64,000 bases of DNA from Archilochus colubris (Eukaryota > Chordata > Aves > Apodiformes > Trochilidae): positions 13,901,127 through 13,965,126 of the forward strand of contig CM041092.1 in assembly GCA_023079485.1 (NCBI GenBank), given 5' to 3'. Position 1 is the first letter of the stretch. Each line of letters opens with the position of its first letter. The position numbers and the translations under genes are program-made. Under the pieces are notes generated by a model. It was given only the letters and a program-made list of their open reading frames with translations. It was not told the DNA's origin and ran no database searches. Positions 49,353-61,700 of the stretch are shown here, in pieces.

Positions 49353-51284
49353 AAGACAATGTTAAGCACTCCAGGATGGTTTAGATTCTAAAGCATACAT
49401 TGAGGTTATTATAGAGAAAAGAAAAGTGATGTGAGAAAGCATGATCTCTGAGCTAACGCAAACCCTGAGCTATCACATCCACACTGAGTGGTACCACACA
49501 AATCTGGTTTTTAAAGTCTCCATCTCTCAGTTCTATTAACACTTGCTAAGGAGGGACACTGCACCATTGTCCAACTGTACAGAGAGAGAGAAATCCCACT
49601 GATCAGCCACAGCAAAGAGCAAAGGATCCATGGGATCCCCCATAAAATGCCCATGAGAGGCAGCAGTTCTCAAATGCACAGGGACTGGCAGCTGTTAAGT
49701 GCAACAGAGCCCTAGAGAGATAACGGGTGGCACCCGGCTTATATGAGAGGCAAAACCTCTTTAATCCTTCTGTGCACACTCTGGGAAAGCCTAACTCGGA
49801 ATACATTAGAGAAAAAGAGAAAAAAAATAAAAAAAGACTGTAGACGAAAAATTTCTGTATAAAAAGAAAAGCCTCTTTCTATGCTCTGCCAGTGTAACAA
49901 GGATTTTAGAAAAGAGCAGTGCATGTGTGTTATTTGCCTTCAAATCCATCTGTATTGTCCTCTTCCAGCTTCAAGAGATTTTACTTACTGTGTAATGAGT
50001 CAACTAAAGGGCTGAAATAATACACACAGTTTACCTTTTACAAATGCTAGTCAGACACAGAAGAGTCCCTCGTCTGTTGTAATACACATACAGTCCCCAG
50101 CTCCCAAAGCACCCAGAACAGCAGTCCTGAGAGCAAACAGCACAGCAATAGGGGCTTTTCTCTGCTTTCAATCCCCTTGTGTTTTCAGGCTTCCCTGGCC
50201 AGAAAAATTATAATGCATTAAGCAGGAGATTGTGGAAATGGGCTTATGTATACTAAGGTAAAGCCTTGCATCATTTTCTCCCCTGTATAATTCATGATGT
50301 ATATCACACTCAGGATTTTGGAGTGTTCATGGGTTTTGAGTTCAGCCACACTGAAGTCTCATTACAGAATTTCATGGAGCAGAACTTGCCCCACTTGAGC
50401 CACGTGGGGCAAATACCAGTTTGTATCAGGTGAACATGTAGCTGGTGCTACAGCAAGAAGCTTGACAGCAGATTAATAAATTGGAGCAGGAGTCTGTACA
50501 CTGCAGAGCTGTGTAAAGTGAAACCCTAGCAGCTTCTCTGCCCTCAGCTACAGGTGTGTTTTGGCTCTTTCATACTTCAGCAGTGAGTGGGAACAAGCCA
50601 GGATTTGGGCTCTGTGATATAGGCAAAGGGAAAGATAACTCACTCCCAGCACTGGTAGCTTAACCACAGGCACTGGCAGTGAATTGGCTTCAGCCCTTGC
50701 TGGAAATCCCATGGGTTGACTGGAGATTCTGCTGAGAGTTTTGCAATGCACTGGAACTCTGAATGAAAATGCAGTCTGTTCCAAATTAAAATCCATGCTC
50801 GAATCTGCAATGAGTGCCGTGCTTCTACATAATAAATACTCTACATGTAACAAGCTCTTCTGCTCTTTCAGTTTGGGAACTCATAAGGGACATGGCTTTC
50901 TGAGCCCCAAAACTTCACAGGAAAGCTTTACTCTGTATTTCAGACATATACATAAAGCTTCTTCCTGTTTGGATAACTGAATAACTTGACTGTTCCAATC
51001 ATGTTCATAAGTCTTTCTTTAACTGGGATCTACAGGAGTATGTGTATCACTCCTAGCAATGACATACTGTATATCATTGCAGGAAGGGAATGCCTACAAA
51101 CCTGCAGGTTAGCCTGCCACTAATTTATTGCTGCTGGCACCATTTTCTACCTTAAATATTATACAAATTTAATTTTCAGGTACTCTTTTAGTAAATATAT
51201 GCCTAAAGTGCAATATCTTATCAAATGGACATTTCAAGGAAGTATTTTATTTCTTAGTTAGGACAAATGGAAAGTAGCTAAAGA

Positions 51285-51470
51285 AATCTGCTGATAATAA
51301 AATGTGCAGTCCACAAAAGCACTCACATAGCAGCAGCAGCAGCTGCATGAATGACTTGCAGAAAAGAATAAATTATGTTTGTAAATAAGCACATGAGACT
51401 ATCATTAATAGGTGTGTTTAATTGAAGCTTGTAAAGCTGATGAGATTTTTTTTATCTGCTACACTGCAGC
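51285..51470. other. Candidate conserved non-coding element
   Basis: Contains four CAG units ending in an E-box (CAGCTG near 51340), GCATGAATGACTTGCAG, TAAATTATGTTTGTAAATAAG (a forkhead-like TGTAAATA core) and CATTAATAGGTGTG. A plausible mix of factor sites, unverified. Confidence 0.22.
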
Positions 51471-53629
51471 ATTTCCTCTTTCCTTCCTGTAAAAAACATT
51501 GGGACGAGAGTAAGGGGAAATATGTACAAAGCACAAGGAACTGAGTAAAAGATAAAGCCTGCTTCACATTTGCCTATTTGTTCTCAGAAGCATGGGTCTA
51601 GCTCTCAAGAAATGCCCCTGATTTATGTATGCTCAAGAAAGGGATGGGTTCTGTTGCTGCTGCTCACAGGATCTGAACCTTAAGAAAAGCAGCAGCTCAA
51701 GCTGATGACAAGGGGATGATGCACAGGAAATCCTGTGAGTTTGGGGTAGCCCCGAGATCACCAGAGAACAGTTTTTGTTAGTCCCTGTCCTACTACCAGT
51801 CAAGAAAATTCACTCCAAAGCCACAATCATATGCTGGGTTTTCCATATTTAGTTTGAAGTGAGCAAAAAGCAGTTTTGCAATATGTCTGGGAGACTGAAT
51901 GGCATCACGACTGCTCACTGATCACTGGGTCCAACCCCATCTGGCTTTCCTTCATTTTCTTGCTTTTGTTCATTTCTCTCAGTCACTCCAATTAGCAGTT
52001 TCTGTGCCAGATCCAGGAATGGTCTCAGCCGCTTTGCACCTCCTGAGACTTCTGTCAGGCCTTTTGGTGTGTGTTCCTCCTTCCTAGGCTGTGCTGCAGA
52101 AGTTTTTGGATGCCTGCCCTTCCAAGATGGTGAACCCAAATTGTTCCCCTTCTCCTGCACAGCAGTGGGGAGCAAGATTGAGGATGAAGGGGGAAGACAA
52201 GATGCAGGCAAAGACTTCTCCCAGTTCTCACCAGTTCCTGTAATGATGTGAAAGAATTATGAGGAAAACTAGATGGCAGAACTTAAATATGGTTCAGCTT
52301 TGCACTACCTTCTCTTACATGGTTTGTTTAGGAAATCTGGGTTTGTATTTTCATTTCATTGTACTTTCAGTGGTTTCCTTAGGGGTAATTGCAACACTGC
52401 TACCTTTCATGCTCCATTTTAAAAAAAGAAACCAAACACATTAAGAATACTTGATATATACTAAGCCTTAACTTGATCTAACATTTATATGCTAGGTGAA
52501 AATTAATACCAAAGTATTCCTCTCCAGCTGCCTGAAATCTAAAGCAGTGTTGTGTTTAATGGATACACAATTTGCATGTGTCATGTTTGTGCTGTAAATA
52601 AGATCTACTTAATCACCCTAAGGAAGTGATTCCCTCCTTTCTCTTATAAACCTCTATCACCCTTATGCTGTGGCACAATCTCTCTGAAAATATTACATGC
52701 CTTCACTGCTCCAATGCTGCTTTGTAAATATATTCTGAACCTTGCAGAAAAAAAAAAAATATTTCATCAGATGGTCAGCTTGGTAAAATATTTTACTTAC
52801 AAGAGGGGATGAACAGGAGGCAACAAAAGAAATACAGCTATAATAAAAGACACAGGCAGTGAAAAGGCTGTGGTAAAATCAGCATAAATGTCACCCCCCA
52901 ACCAGAATAAATTTTCCTTATAAATAAATACTGTGAGAATAACATTAATATCTTTAGCTGAGAGTGGGAAAGTATAAGAAAAGTAAAAATGGCCTTGTAT
53001 AAGCATACTTTTCTCTTCCAGTGCAGGACATATGGTACAAGACTTATGTGACTTATTGAATTCCAGCTTGTTCCTCGACAGATGCCCATCAACACAATAA
53101 CATTTGAACTGAACTCTAAATGTACCCTGAGGTTCCTATTTGAAACCACAAACCCTCAGTTTCTTGTCACCCAAGCCAAGAACCACTCTGCTATTGTGCT
53201 GATGGCAGGGTCATTGTTTCAGTCCTCACTTATAATCAGAAATGTGGAAGAGTGATCTTTATTCTCTCCTCAACTGCTGGCTTCCTCACCAAATGTCATG
53301 GGAACATCTGCTCTAGAGATACCATGATTGTTAACACAAATAGTGCAAGCACTGTAAAATCATTTACCCAGATCTGTAGAGTCGTGGCCTTCTGAACTTG
53401 TTCATCTCAGCACAGGAGATCAGTGAAGAGGAAGAAGGAAGAGGAGGGGGGGGTGTTGAAGTAGCAGGGGACACAGGGAAGAGTCTCAGATTACAGAAAG
53501 ATTTAGAAGCTTTTGTCCAGAGAGTAATTTCTCTTATTGCATGATTCACAGGCTTTCCTCCCCTTCCCCCCTGCCATCGGTATCACTTATTTTGTCTCAT
53601 ACCCACAAAGATAGAATGAAAAAATGAAT

Positions 53630-53699
53630 GAAAAAAAACCTCAACAAAACACACACACACACTCGCACAAAACCAACCAACAAAACCAAAAACCCCCCA
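53630..53699. repeat. A/C-rich tract with (AC)7
   Basis: Starts in AAAAAAAACC, contains ACACACACACACAC at 53649-53662, then ACCAACCAACAAAACC and ends in a C-run. Confidence 0.92.
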
Positions 53700-56398
53700 C
53701 ATTCATGTTGGGCCTGCTAATTCTTCACATTTGTAACTGCCCTTGAATTTGTACACAAGAGGATGAATTTATGTATAAGATGCTGGTCTTGCTACTTTCT
53801 TCAACATGGTGAGAAGACTCATTTTTTCATTGCTAAAAATAAAACAAACTATTTTTTCTTCTTTATCTATAATAACAGTTATGCTTCCCCTGCTTTATCC
53901 CCCAAAAAACCTTTAACAATTCAGCCTAAGGCAGACATAATTTGGCATGGAAAAGGTCATGTTTTATAGATTAGATGGGAAGAATAGAATCATATGTGAG
54001 AAAGTCTTTAGCAAACATCAGTGTTGAGATGTTTGGAGAAATTCCACACACAAAAGAGACAGAAATGAGACAAACACATGTCAAAAGCAAGGAGTCTGTA
54101 CTAAGCCTTGTCTAACTCATTCATTTTCTTTCTTACTCCCTTGTTCTCTCAACTAAAAAAGCAGAAGTTAAAAATGAGAAATGAAAAGAAAAAAAAAAGT
54201 CTAACTCCTGCTCCTGTTGTTGAATATGTTTCCTCACATTCACAGCATGAAAACTTGTTCTGGGCATATTCCTGTGCCACAGCACATTAGGCCATGCATG
54301 CATCCTTTGGTGGTGTTGACTCATATAGTCTATGCTAAAGATAAAGTCAACAATGCAAGATAATATTTCAAGCTGTGTCCTAATGGGATACACAAAGCAA
54401 TTTCTTTTGCAAGAAGCAGACAGCTTGCAGAGCAGAAGCAGATGGGTGATCTCAAATAGTTTCAGAAATAAAACGTGGGAAGCTCACAGTGTGCCAGCCA
54501 CAGCACCACTGTCTAGTCCAGTGCATACTCTAATGATGGAAATATTACCAGTATATATTCCTCTTTACCTTCTTGTATTAATAATAATTATATTTAGATA
54601 ACTATTATATACATGTTTTGTGCTTAAAGCTAACTGCCTTAAATTTTCTGTGTGCCTAGCTCATGCAAGCACATGCTTCAGCTGTAGTTCTCCAGATCAC
54701 ATTTATGTCTACTTTGGGCTTCTGATGGCCAATTCTGTCATCAGTCTTGCCCTGGCTGCTTCACTCAGAGGCAAAGCATCACAGGAAGAACAACTAATCC
54801 AGGAACACACAGTTCATCTAAACCATAGTCCTATATCTGTCAATGGCATGTGCCAGATGCTTGCTTTTATTAGTATGGGTTTTTTTTCAATATTACCTGA
54901 AACAACTTTGACAACAACTTTGAAACATGATTCTTTCTAAATAATTGTCTTTTAAATAGTTGCATAACTGGTTCATTTAAAATCTGAAAAATAACCTGTT
55001 TTCCAAGTCAGTCCTGTTGCTTGCAAACAGAGTCAGTTCTGTGTAGAAGATCCAGGTCACAAGACATGCAACAATCATCTGGTTCATTTTTGCTATATGC
55101 TTTTTAAAATAAGTGATGGATATGAGTTATTATTTTGAACAAAATTTACTGACTCCATCACAATAGCTCTGGCATACTCCATTTTCATTACTTTTCCCTA
55201 GGCAAGAGCTACTTCTCTGATTTGCCCAAGCTGCTACAACTCACATGATATCAATTAGCCAGTATGACCAAATAGCTCAGATTTGGTGGTGCATTTCCAG
55301 ACATCCCAGGGGAAACCACAGCAATATGAATTTGCACCATCTTTTTTCTAGAAGAATGAAATTTCTGTAGCTTGTCTACTTAAGCTGCTAAGGTAAGGAC
55401 AAACCCAGTCCCAGTATAGTTGCAGGAAAGAGGAACCAGGCTAGGAACACTCTGATCTCATTGCCACATCCAGTGGCCTATGCAGGGACAACATCCCTGC
55501 CTGACAAAACCTCAAGTATCCCTTCCAATACCCTCCATGGGTAAACAGATAACCACAAGACAAAATAACCTGCCCACCCCTGATCAGAGGAACTTTATGG
55601 CTCTGCTCGTGCATTTCTTCTCTGTCCTTTCCTCATGCATATGAGCTGAGAGAACACAAATATCATTTTACAGATTTGGGAGGCCATGCCAGTTGCGATG
55701 CCACTCACTTCTCATCCTGTACCTCACCGATACACTTTTATCGGAAGATCTCTGCTGTCAGCTGCCATTATAAAGCCAGCATATAAATCCTTTGCTAAAC
55801 TATGTCATGTTTTATATCATTGTGCCAAATTAGACCCCAGTGTAAGCACATGGAACTCACAGTCATGGCTGGCTGCAATCCATTGCGTCTAGAAAGAAAC
55901 ATTTGCTATACTCCCAGTGATACTTTTACAGTTACCTTAGTAAAGGCTACAGTTTGTGTAAATCATCACATTTTCATTGCTGTCAGTGGATCTATACTGA
56001 CATAACTCTTTTTCATCTTTATCTACCGTCATACTTGTGATTCTTCTCCTGTATTTCCTCCTTAGTTGCATTGTTCCTGCCTGTGTCAGGCTCTCTATAT
56101 CAAAATCAGATTATTTTTTATAAAGGTTTTACATGCATGGTTAAGAAAAGCATTGCACTGAGGTGGAGCTGTGCCCATGTAGCTCAGCCTTCCAGCTTAA
56201 GCAGGGGTCTAAAGCTAATTAAGAAATATAATAATGAGGACATATTGCGAACAATTTTTTCCTTAGCAGTTTCCTGATTTATTGTTATTAGTGGTACAGA
56301 GACATCTGGAGTTGGAAGTAATGACCAGGCTACTATTAAGAGGCATGAATTTATCTAACCCAGCAGTGAACCCATCTGTACATTTGACATGGAAAAGG
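53700..56398. other. Unique non-coding DNA, no gene seen
   Basis: A 106-codon frame at 54620-54940 has a hydrophobic middle part but no known family. GACAACAACTTTGA-type words are repeated near 54904-54923. Nothing else recognised. Confidence 0.5.
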
Positions 56399-56419
56399 AA
56401 AAAAAAAAAAAAAAAAAAA
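56399..56419. repeat. A21 homopolymer
   Basis: Twenty-one A after GGAAAAGG. The resulting Phe-rich patch in the minus-strand frame 56263-56544 is an artefact. Confidence 0.95.
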
Positions 56420-58256
56420 GGCTTTGCTTTAGTCTGCCAGTAAGTTGCGCAAAAACCTTGGAGAGGAGTCATGGGCACTAGTTTTTCACTGCTTGCCCCA
56501 AAATGAGGGTATCTGAAGTTGCCTTTTACAAAGTGAAACTCCAAAGGGTTGGAAATAGTCCTACTACTTTGAAAGGAATTCCAGAAAGGAGAAAACTAAA
56601 AAGGTGAAATTAATAAAGTCTGGTTTTCCTCATACTTTTATATTTAATTTATTGGAGGTAAGTGGGAGTTGTTGGTACACAGGACTATGTGGTGCATAAC
56701 TGATGGGAACGTAATTTCACCTCACCAAACTGGAACTGTTCCACTCCAGAGACTGCTCACACATGGGACTGCTTTTTAAGCTTTCTCTGTATGTTTGCAT
56801 CAAAACCCAAGCCCAAACTTCAATACAGCTTTTAAATATTCTAATGGTTCTGTTTGTTCATCAATAAGCAAGTCAGAAAGGACATGGATCAATTAGAAAT
56901 TAAAAGCCAGAAGGGCCTATCTGTGAGAAAAATCTTCATTAAACCTGCTGAAAGGATTACTCAGCACCAAGTGTCTACTGTTTTTCTAGCAGCAGCTACC
57001 TTCAGGTGCATCCTCAAATTTTACACCTTAATTCAGGTCCTTTCTGCATCTAAGCTTCTTTCTCATGCCCTGCTACCCATACCATAAGGTTCAGTTCAGA
57101 TCTTGCTCCTTCATCATCACAAAAAAATCTTTAGAAAATGGCAGGACTCAAAATGGTGTGACCTCACTGAGTAATGTTTTCCAGCCCTGTAACTCCTTTT
57201 TTTCTGCTGTATGTTCATTAGATTGGTTTTCTGTCAAGTAGACCTTTGGTTTTAAAAGGCCTCCTTTGATATTCAAATGTTTATAGAACATTCACTCCTG
57301 CTTGCTTAGGTGGAAAGCTCAAATATTTCTTCCTTCCTTCAGGTCATTTGTACAGGGCCTTCTGGTGGTTCCCACAAACATGTTTGCAAATACCTAGGTG
57401 ATCAATCTTTATTTTCTTCCTTTTCACATGCAGGTAAACTTTGAAAATAATTTCCAAGGGCTATTCTGGAGAGCAGAATCCCAGCTGGATTTTTTAAGGT
57501 CATGACATAAGATTTCTCTTTAACACATATTCTGATTTTCCTTGCTTTGCTTCTTCTTTGATACGATTTTCTTTCTCTAGTGTTTTGCTTTATATAACAT
57601 TATGATCTTTGTGACCATATGTTATTTCTGATGGCTTGAAGCTAGGTTACTTAATTGGAAGCTATGCCTTAGTATTATGCGAGGTTGTTCATTTGTAAGG
57701 AAGGATGTGTGTCAGCAGATAAAAAGGAGAAAAGATACAAGAAATTAACATCGTACATTCCCCATGGTGGAAAAGGAAGCAGGCTTTCCTGCAAAACACT
57801 AGATGTGCACCATCACTAGATGCAGATGAATGTGGTCAGCACAAGATATGAGAACTGGTAAGACCTTTTTGTTTTGACAAGGAACTTGTCAACAGAACTC
57901 CTTCAAGCAGCACCCTGAGAAGAGATCTTAGGCAGTTTATTGTAATGCATGGAATTATTTGGATTTTTACGATACTGCTGATATCAACAGACATTACACA
58001 ATGAACTCAGTCAAGGGATGACTGAGGTGTCCAGACTCTTCAATAATCCAAATTATACATATTCAGGAGAATAGGAAGAGTGGCAGGCTTTATCAACCAA
58101 GCAGGAATGCTATGATACCACCTCAGGCCTCTGAGCATAAAGGTTGATCTTACTTAACAATTCCTACATCCATTGCCAAGAAGGGCTGATCTAGATACTT
58201 CTTTATAGAACATTCATCTAAACACCCAGTGAGATTAAAGTGTCATCTTAGAAGGA
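56420..58256. other. Unique non-coding DNA, no gene seen
   Basis: No gene or known repeat recognised up to the CR1 boundary. Confidence 0.5.
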
Positions 58257-58715
58257 CATAGAGCTCCTTGAGTGTGTCCAGAGGAGAGCTGCAAAAATGA
58301 TCAGAACACTGGAGCACCTCCCCTGCGAATATAGGATGAGGAATTTGGGGAAGGATGGAGAAAAGTAGGCTTCGAGGTGACCTAATGGCAGCTTTCTGAT
58401 ACCTTCAGGGGCCTACAAGGAAGCTGGGATAGGACTATGAGTATTAAGCTTGTAGCAAGAGAAAAGGGGGAAATGGTTTAAAACTTGAAGAGAGGAGATT
58501 TAAATAAGATATTAGAAGGAAATATTTTTGCTATGAGGGCAAGATATTGGAACAGGTTGCCCAAGGAATTTGTGTCTGCCTCCTCCCTGGAAGTGCTCAA
58601 GGCCAGGTTGGATGGCACTTTGAGCAACCTGGTTTAGTGGAAGGGTTCCCTGCCAATGGCAGGGCCCATTGGAACTAGATGATCTTTAAGGTCCCTTCCA
58701 AACTTAGCTATTTTA
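58257..58715 (+). mobile_element. CR1 LINE, 3' end with eroded RT-frame remnant
   Basis: 5'-truncated CR1 in family order: CTTGAGTGTGTCCAGAGGAG, 'CTGGAGCACCTCCCCTGCGA', 'CTTCAGGGGCCTACAAGGAA', 'TATTGGAACAGGTTGCCCAA', 'TCAAGGCCAGGTTGGATGGC', 'GAGCAACCTGGTTTAGTGGA', 'GGAACTAGATGATCTTTAAG' and GTCCCTTCCAA. The protein frame is broken throughout. The 3' end is the same type as at 14564, but the terminal ATTCTATG repeat is lost. Confidence 0.95.
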
Positions 58716-61700
58716 TTTATGTTCCTTTTCTATTTTCCACAGGAATTTTTATGGAGAGGAGACTTTTATCATCTCTCAAGCCATCAAACCTCCTCAAGCC
58801 ACCACCTCTCTCAGATCATCTCAGGATATTCTCATCCTTAGCACTGCACAAACCAATGCCCACTGACAAGAAATAGAAGCTTACAGCAGCTGATGGGGAC
58901 ACAGGGTCCCACTTGTCTGTGATTTTGCCTTGTGACTTGAATATAAGTCAGACAGACAATTTCAGACATAAAAATTATGAAATAAAACCACAATTTCTGG
59001 TAGAGTCCAATTTGCCTTAACTGGTCAACTACTTTGACAAGCAGGCTGTAGTTTGGAACTTATTTAAGGGATGGTCTATTCATCTAGCAATTCAGCCTCT
59101 AACATAGACTTCAGTAACAATAACAAGAGAATGCTTAATATTCATAAGCTTGGCATTCCTATGAAGGTCCATGTAGACCTGAGAGGTAACTGGGTATAGT
59201 TTAGACCATCTTGAATACAACAATAACTGCACAAGAGGTGTGACCAACTGAAATAATCACCAGAAAAAAAAAAAACAATGAACTTACATTTTAAAAGCAT
59301 CCACTGTATCCTCAAAAGTTTTAACCGCATCCCCATCTGATACAAACTGATTCAGTTTTTCTGGCTTCAGCAGAGCTCTTCTAATCTACATTAGCAGGAA
59401 ATGAAGACCCTTAACTACTGATCTACCACACTGAAAAAAAAAATCCCGTTCAACTCCAAGTCTAACACAAAAGAAAAAAAAAAACAACCAACTTTTCAAA
59501 GCGACTTAGCAAGAAAATGAAAGACCAACAGCAAGAAATTCATCTAGCAAACCATGAGATCCACAGAGTCTGAAAACAAAGGCAGAATATATCACTAAAG
59601 ACATGCAGACTATCTATCCGTATCCTAATGAAACAGCAAATAGAAGATCATTTTTTTTAAAATAGAATATGTGTGTGTTTCCATACGCACTGCCTTTGTG
59701 AGATCTCATGGGGAAAGTAATTACCTGTAGCAAAAAGTTGATCTTGTGAAAGCAGTCAGTGTATGAACAGCTAAAAATTTCAGCTGCTGTCATAAAATGA
59801 TGACACATAAGTATCATGGGTTAGCCTAGTGTGGAGTCTGTCTTCTCCTGAGAGAAAGTCCAGCTAACTAGGGACACACAGCCTGCTCACTACCCTTGGC
59901 AGTAAGAAAAATACTATGAACACCAAATCCTCCTGCCCCAAAAAATGAAAAAAACCTAGGGAAAAAAAAATCAGTGAAAGTCCCTGATGCACTAACAGGG
60001 AGGAAGCTTAGAAATTTTTGTTGCTGTAGTTTAATATCTTATCAACTCCACCTGCAAGCTTCCTCTACTGCCTGGAGTTTACCCTCCACTGATCATGCAC
60101 AGCAAAATGGAACAGGTACCAACTTCTGTTACACTTCAGACTGCCATTTTAAGTCTAGGGCTGGGGAAGGCAGATTTGCACTGTGAATATGAGCTGTGAC
60201 AACTGAGGGGTCTTGCTTCTCCTTTTCCAGTCCTAATATGGATGGCAACTTCTCAGTTAACCAGGCAAGACAAGTGCACAATTTTTCAGGTTGGAGACTG
60301 AGACTGTTTTCCACTTGATGTGGTCTATAAGAGCATAACAGAACAATTTTGGTGCCAAAACTTATAGTTTACATTCACAAGCATGGAGATACAGAATTTG
60401 AACATTTTCACTTCTCATCACAGCTGACACTGGACACTCTACACCTTTCACAAGGGATTTCATACTTAGCAGGATCAGAAACTATACATCAGCCCATGAC
60501 ACAAATGATTAAAACTTCATTGACATAACACCCCACAGGCATGTGGTCAAAGTCTGATAGGACAAGATGACAGTCCAAAAATAGATATGCTGTACTTTGG
60601 GACTTACCTCATGTTGCAGCTCTTCTGTCTTCTGATTTGCTGGTAAGATGTTACGTACTTATTTCTGTCATCTTACTTCACAATTTGCTTCATAATATTT
60701 TGACAAGATGGTTTAGTTGTTACTAAACAGAGAATTTTTCTATGCTTCCTTGAAGCTGGAAAAACCCTATTGGTGTATTAAAAATCCATCTCTGTCTAGA
60801 TTCTTATATAAATGTGCCTATTAGAAAAAAAATTCTACATAGATATTTTGTCCTAGGAACTATTATTTTGTGTTGTTTTTTTTAAATCTCCAATATATCT
60901 TACACTCAAAGAAGAAAGAAAAGACATTTAAGTCAGTCAGACCCAGACACAGAGTACAACATGGTTCTTAATTTCTCATTAGCAGTGTGTCAGAGGAACT
61001 GATTTATCAGGAAATCTGTCTTCCTGGAAACAGCATTACAAGAGCACCTGTAGTTTTCTTCCTAATTGATTTAGCAATGGAACTCTGCCTCTGGTTCATC
61101 TCCAACAAGAAAAAAAAATAAAGAAGAAGGATCTATGATTGCATTGAAATACCCATTAAAAGATTGTGGCAGAAGCAGAAGGAAGTAACTGAAGGTCACT
61201 TCATGGATGTTCTTTGCCAGATGCCTACAGCTCCTGTGATGTGTGAAACAGCAAAATTCAGATCTAGTGTCTGTAATATCTGCCTATATTTCAATTCACT
61301 TGCTGAAACACTAGTTTAAATAGTTATTTTCTTGAAAAAAAGACAGTTGCCAAAATGCTTGCCATATATTGTTGCATTGTGTGTATTAACATCATATAAT
61401 GCTTAAAAAATTGCAAGTAAAAGAATGTGATACTCCAGAGAAAAACTGTTCTTCCTCCCAAATCAGTCATTACTATCACCACCTGATGGAATTTTACTCC
61501 ATCCTTTGAGGTTTAATTAATTTACAAATCACATCTTGCTCTCTGCAAAGACAGATGACTTGGAATTGTTTCCCACTTCCAAACATTGCGTGGGATTTGG
61601 GAGGTATGCAGCCATCACTGAGAGCCAGTCACTCATCTCCTATTTTTTAATGTCTCAGAGGATGCATTTAGCAGTTCAGGAAGCACTTATGGGCTATTTT

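Larger units (their letters stand above)
47481..53629. other. Unique non-coding DNA, no gene seen
   Basis: The 110-codon frame at 47706-48038 and the 98-101-codon minus frames at 50548-50853 and 51915-52211 are unrecognised. Small features inside: ATTTCTGATACTA repeated near 48786 and 48801, an 8-bp hairpin at 48705-48724, a (CAAAA)n tract at 49335-49352, and a pyrimidine-rich CTCCTTCCTAG acceptor-like site near 52087 without a coding exon after it. Confidence 0.5.

Noticed and set aside
52069..52251. Acceptor-like CTCCTTCCTAG followed by about 54 open codons
   Set aside because: The translated segment resembles no known exon and there is no clear donor; single splice-like sites are common by chance.
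58679..58876. 65-codon plus frame after the CR1 3' end
   Set aside because: Begins inside the CR1 terminus and runs into unique DNA; no known protein content.
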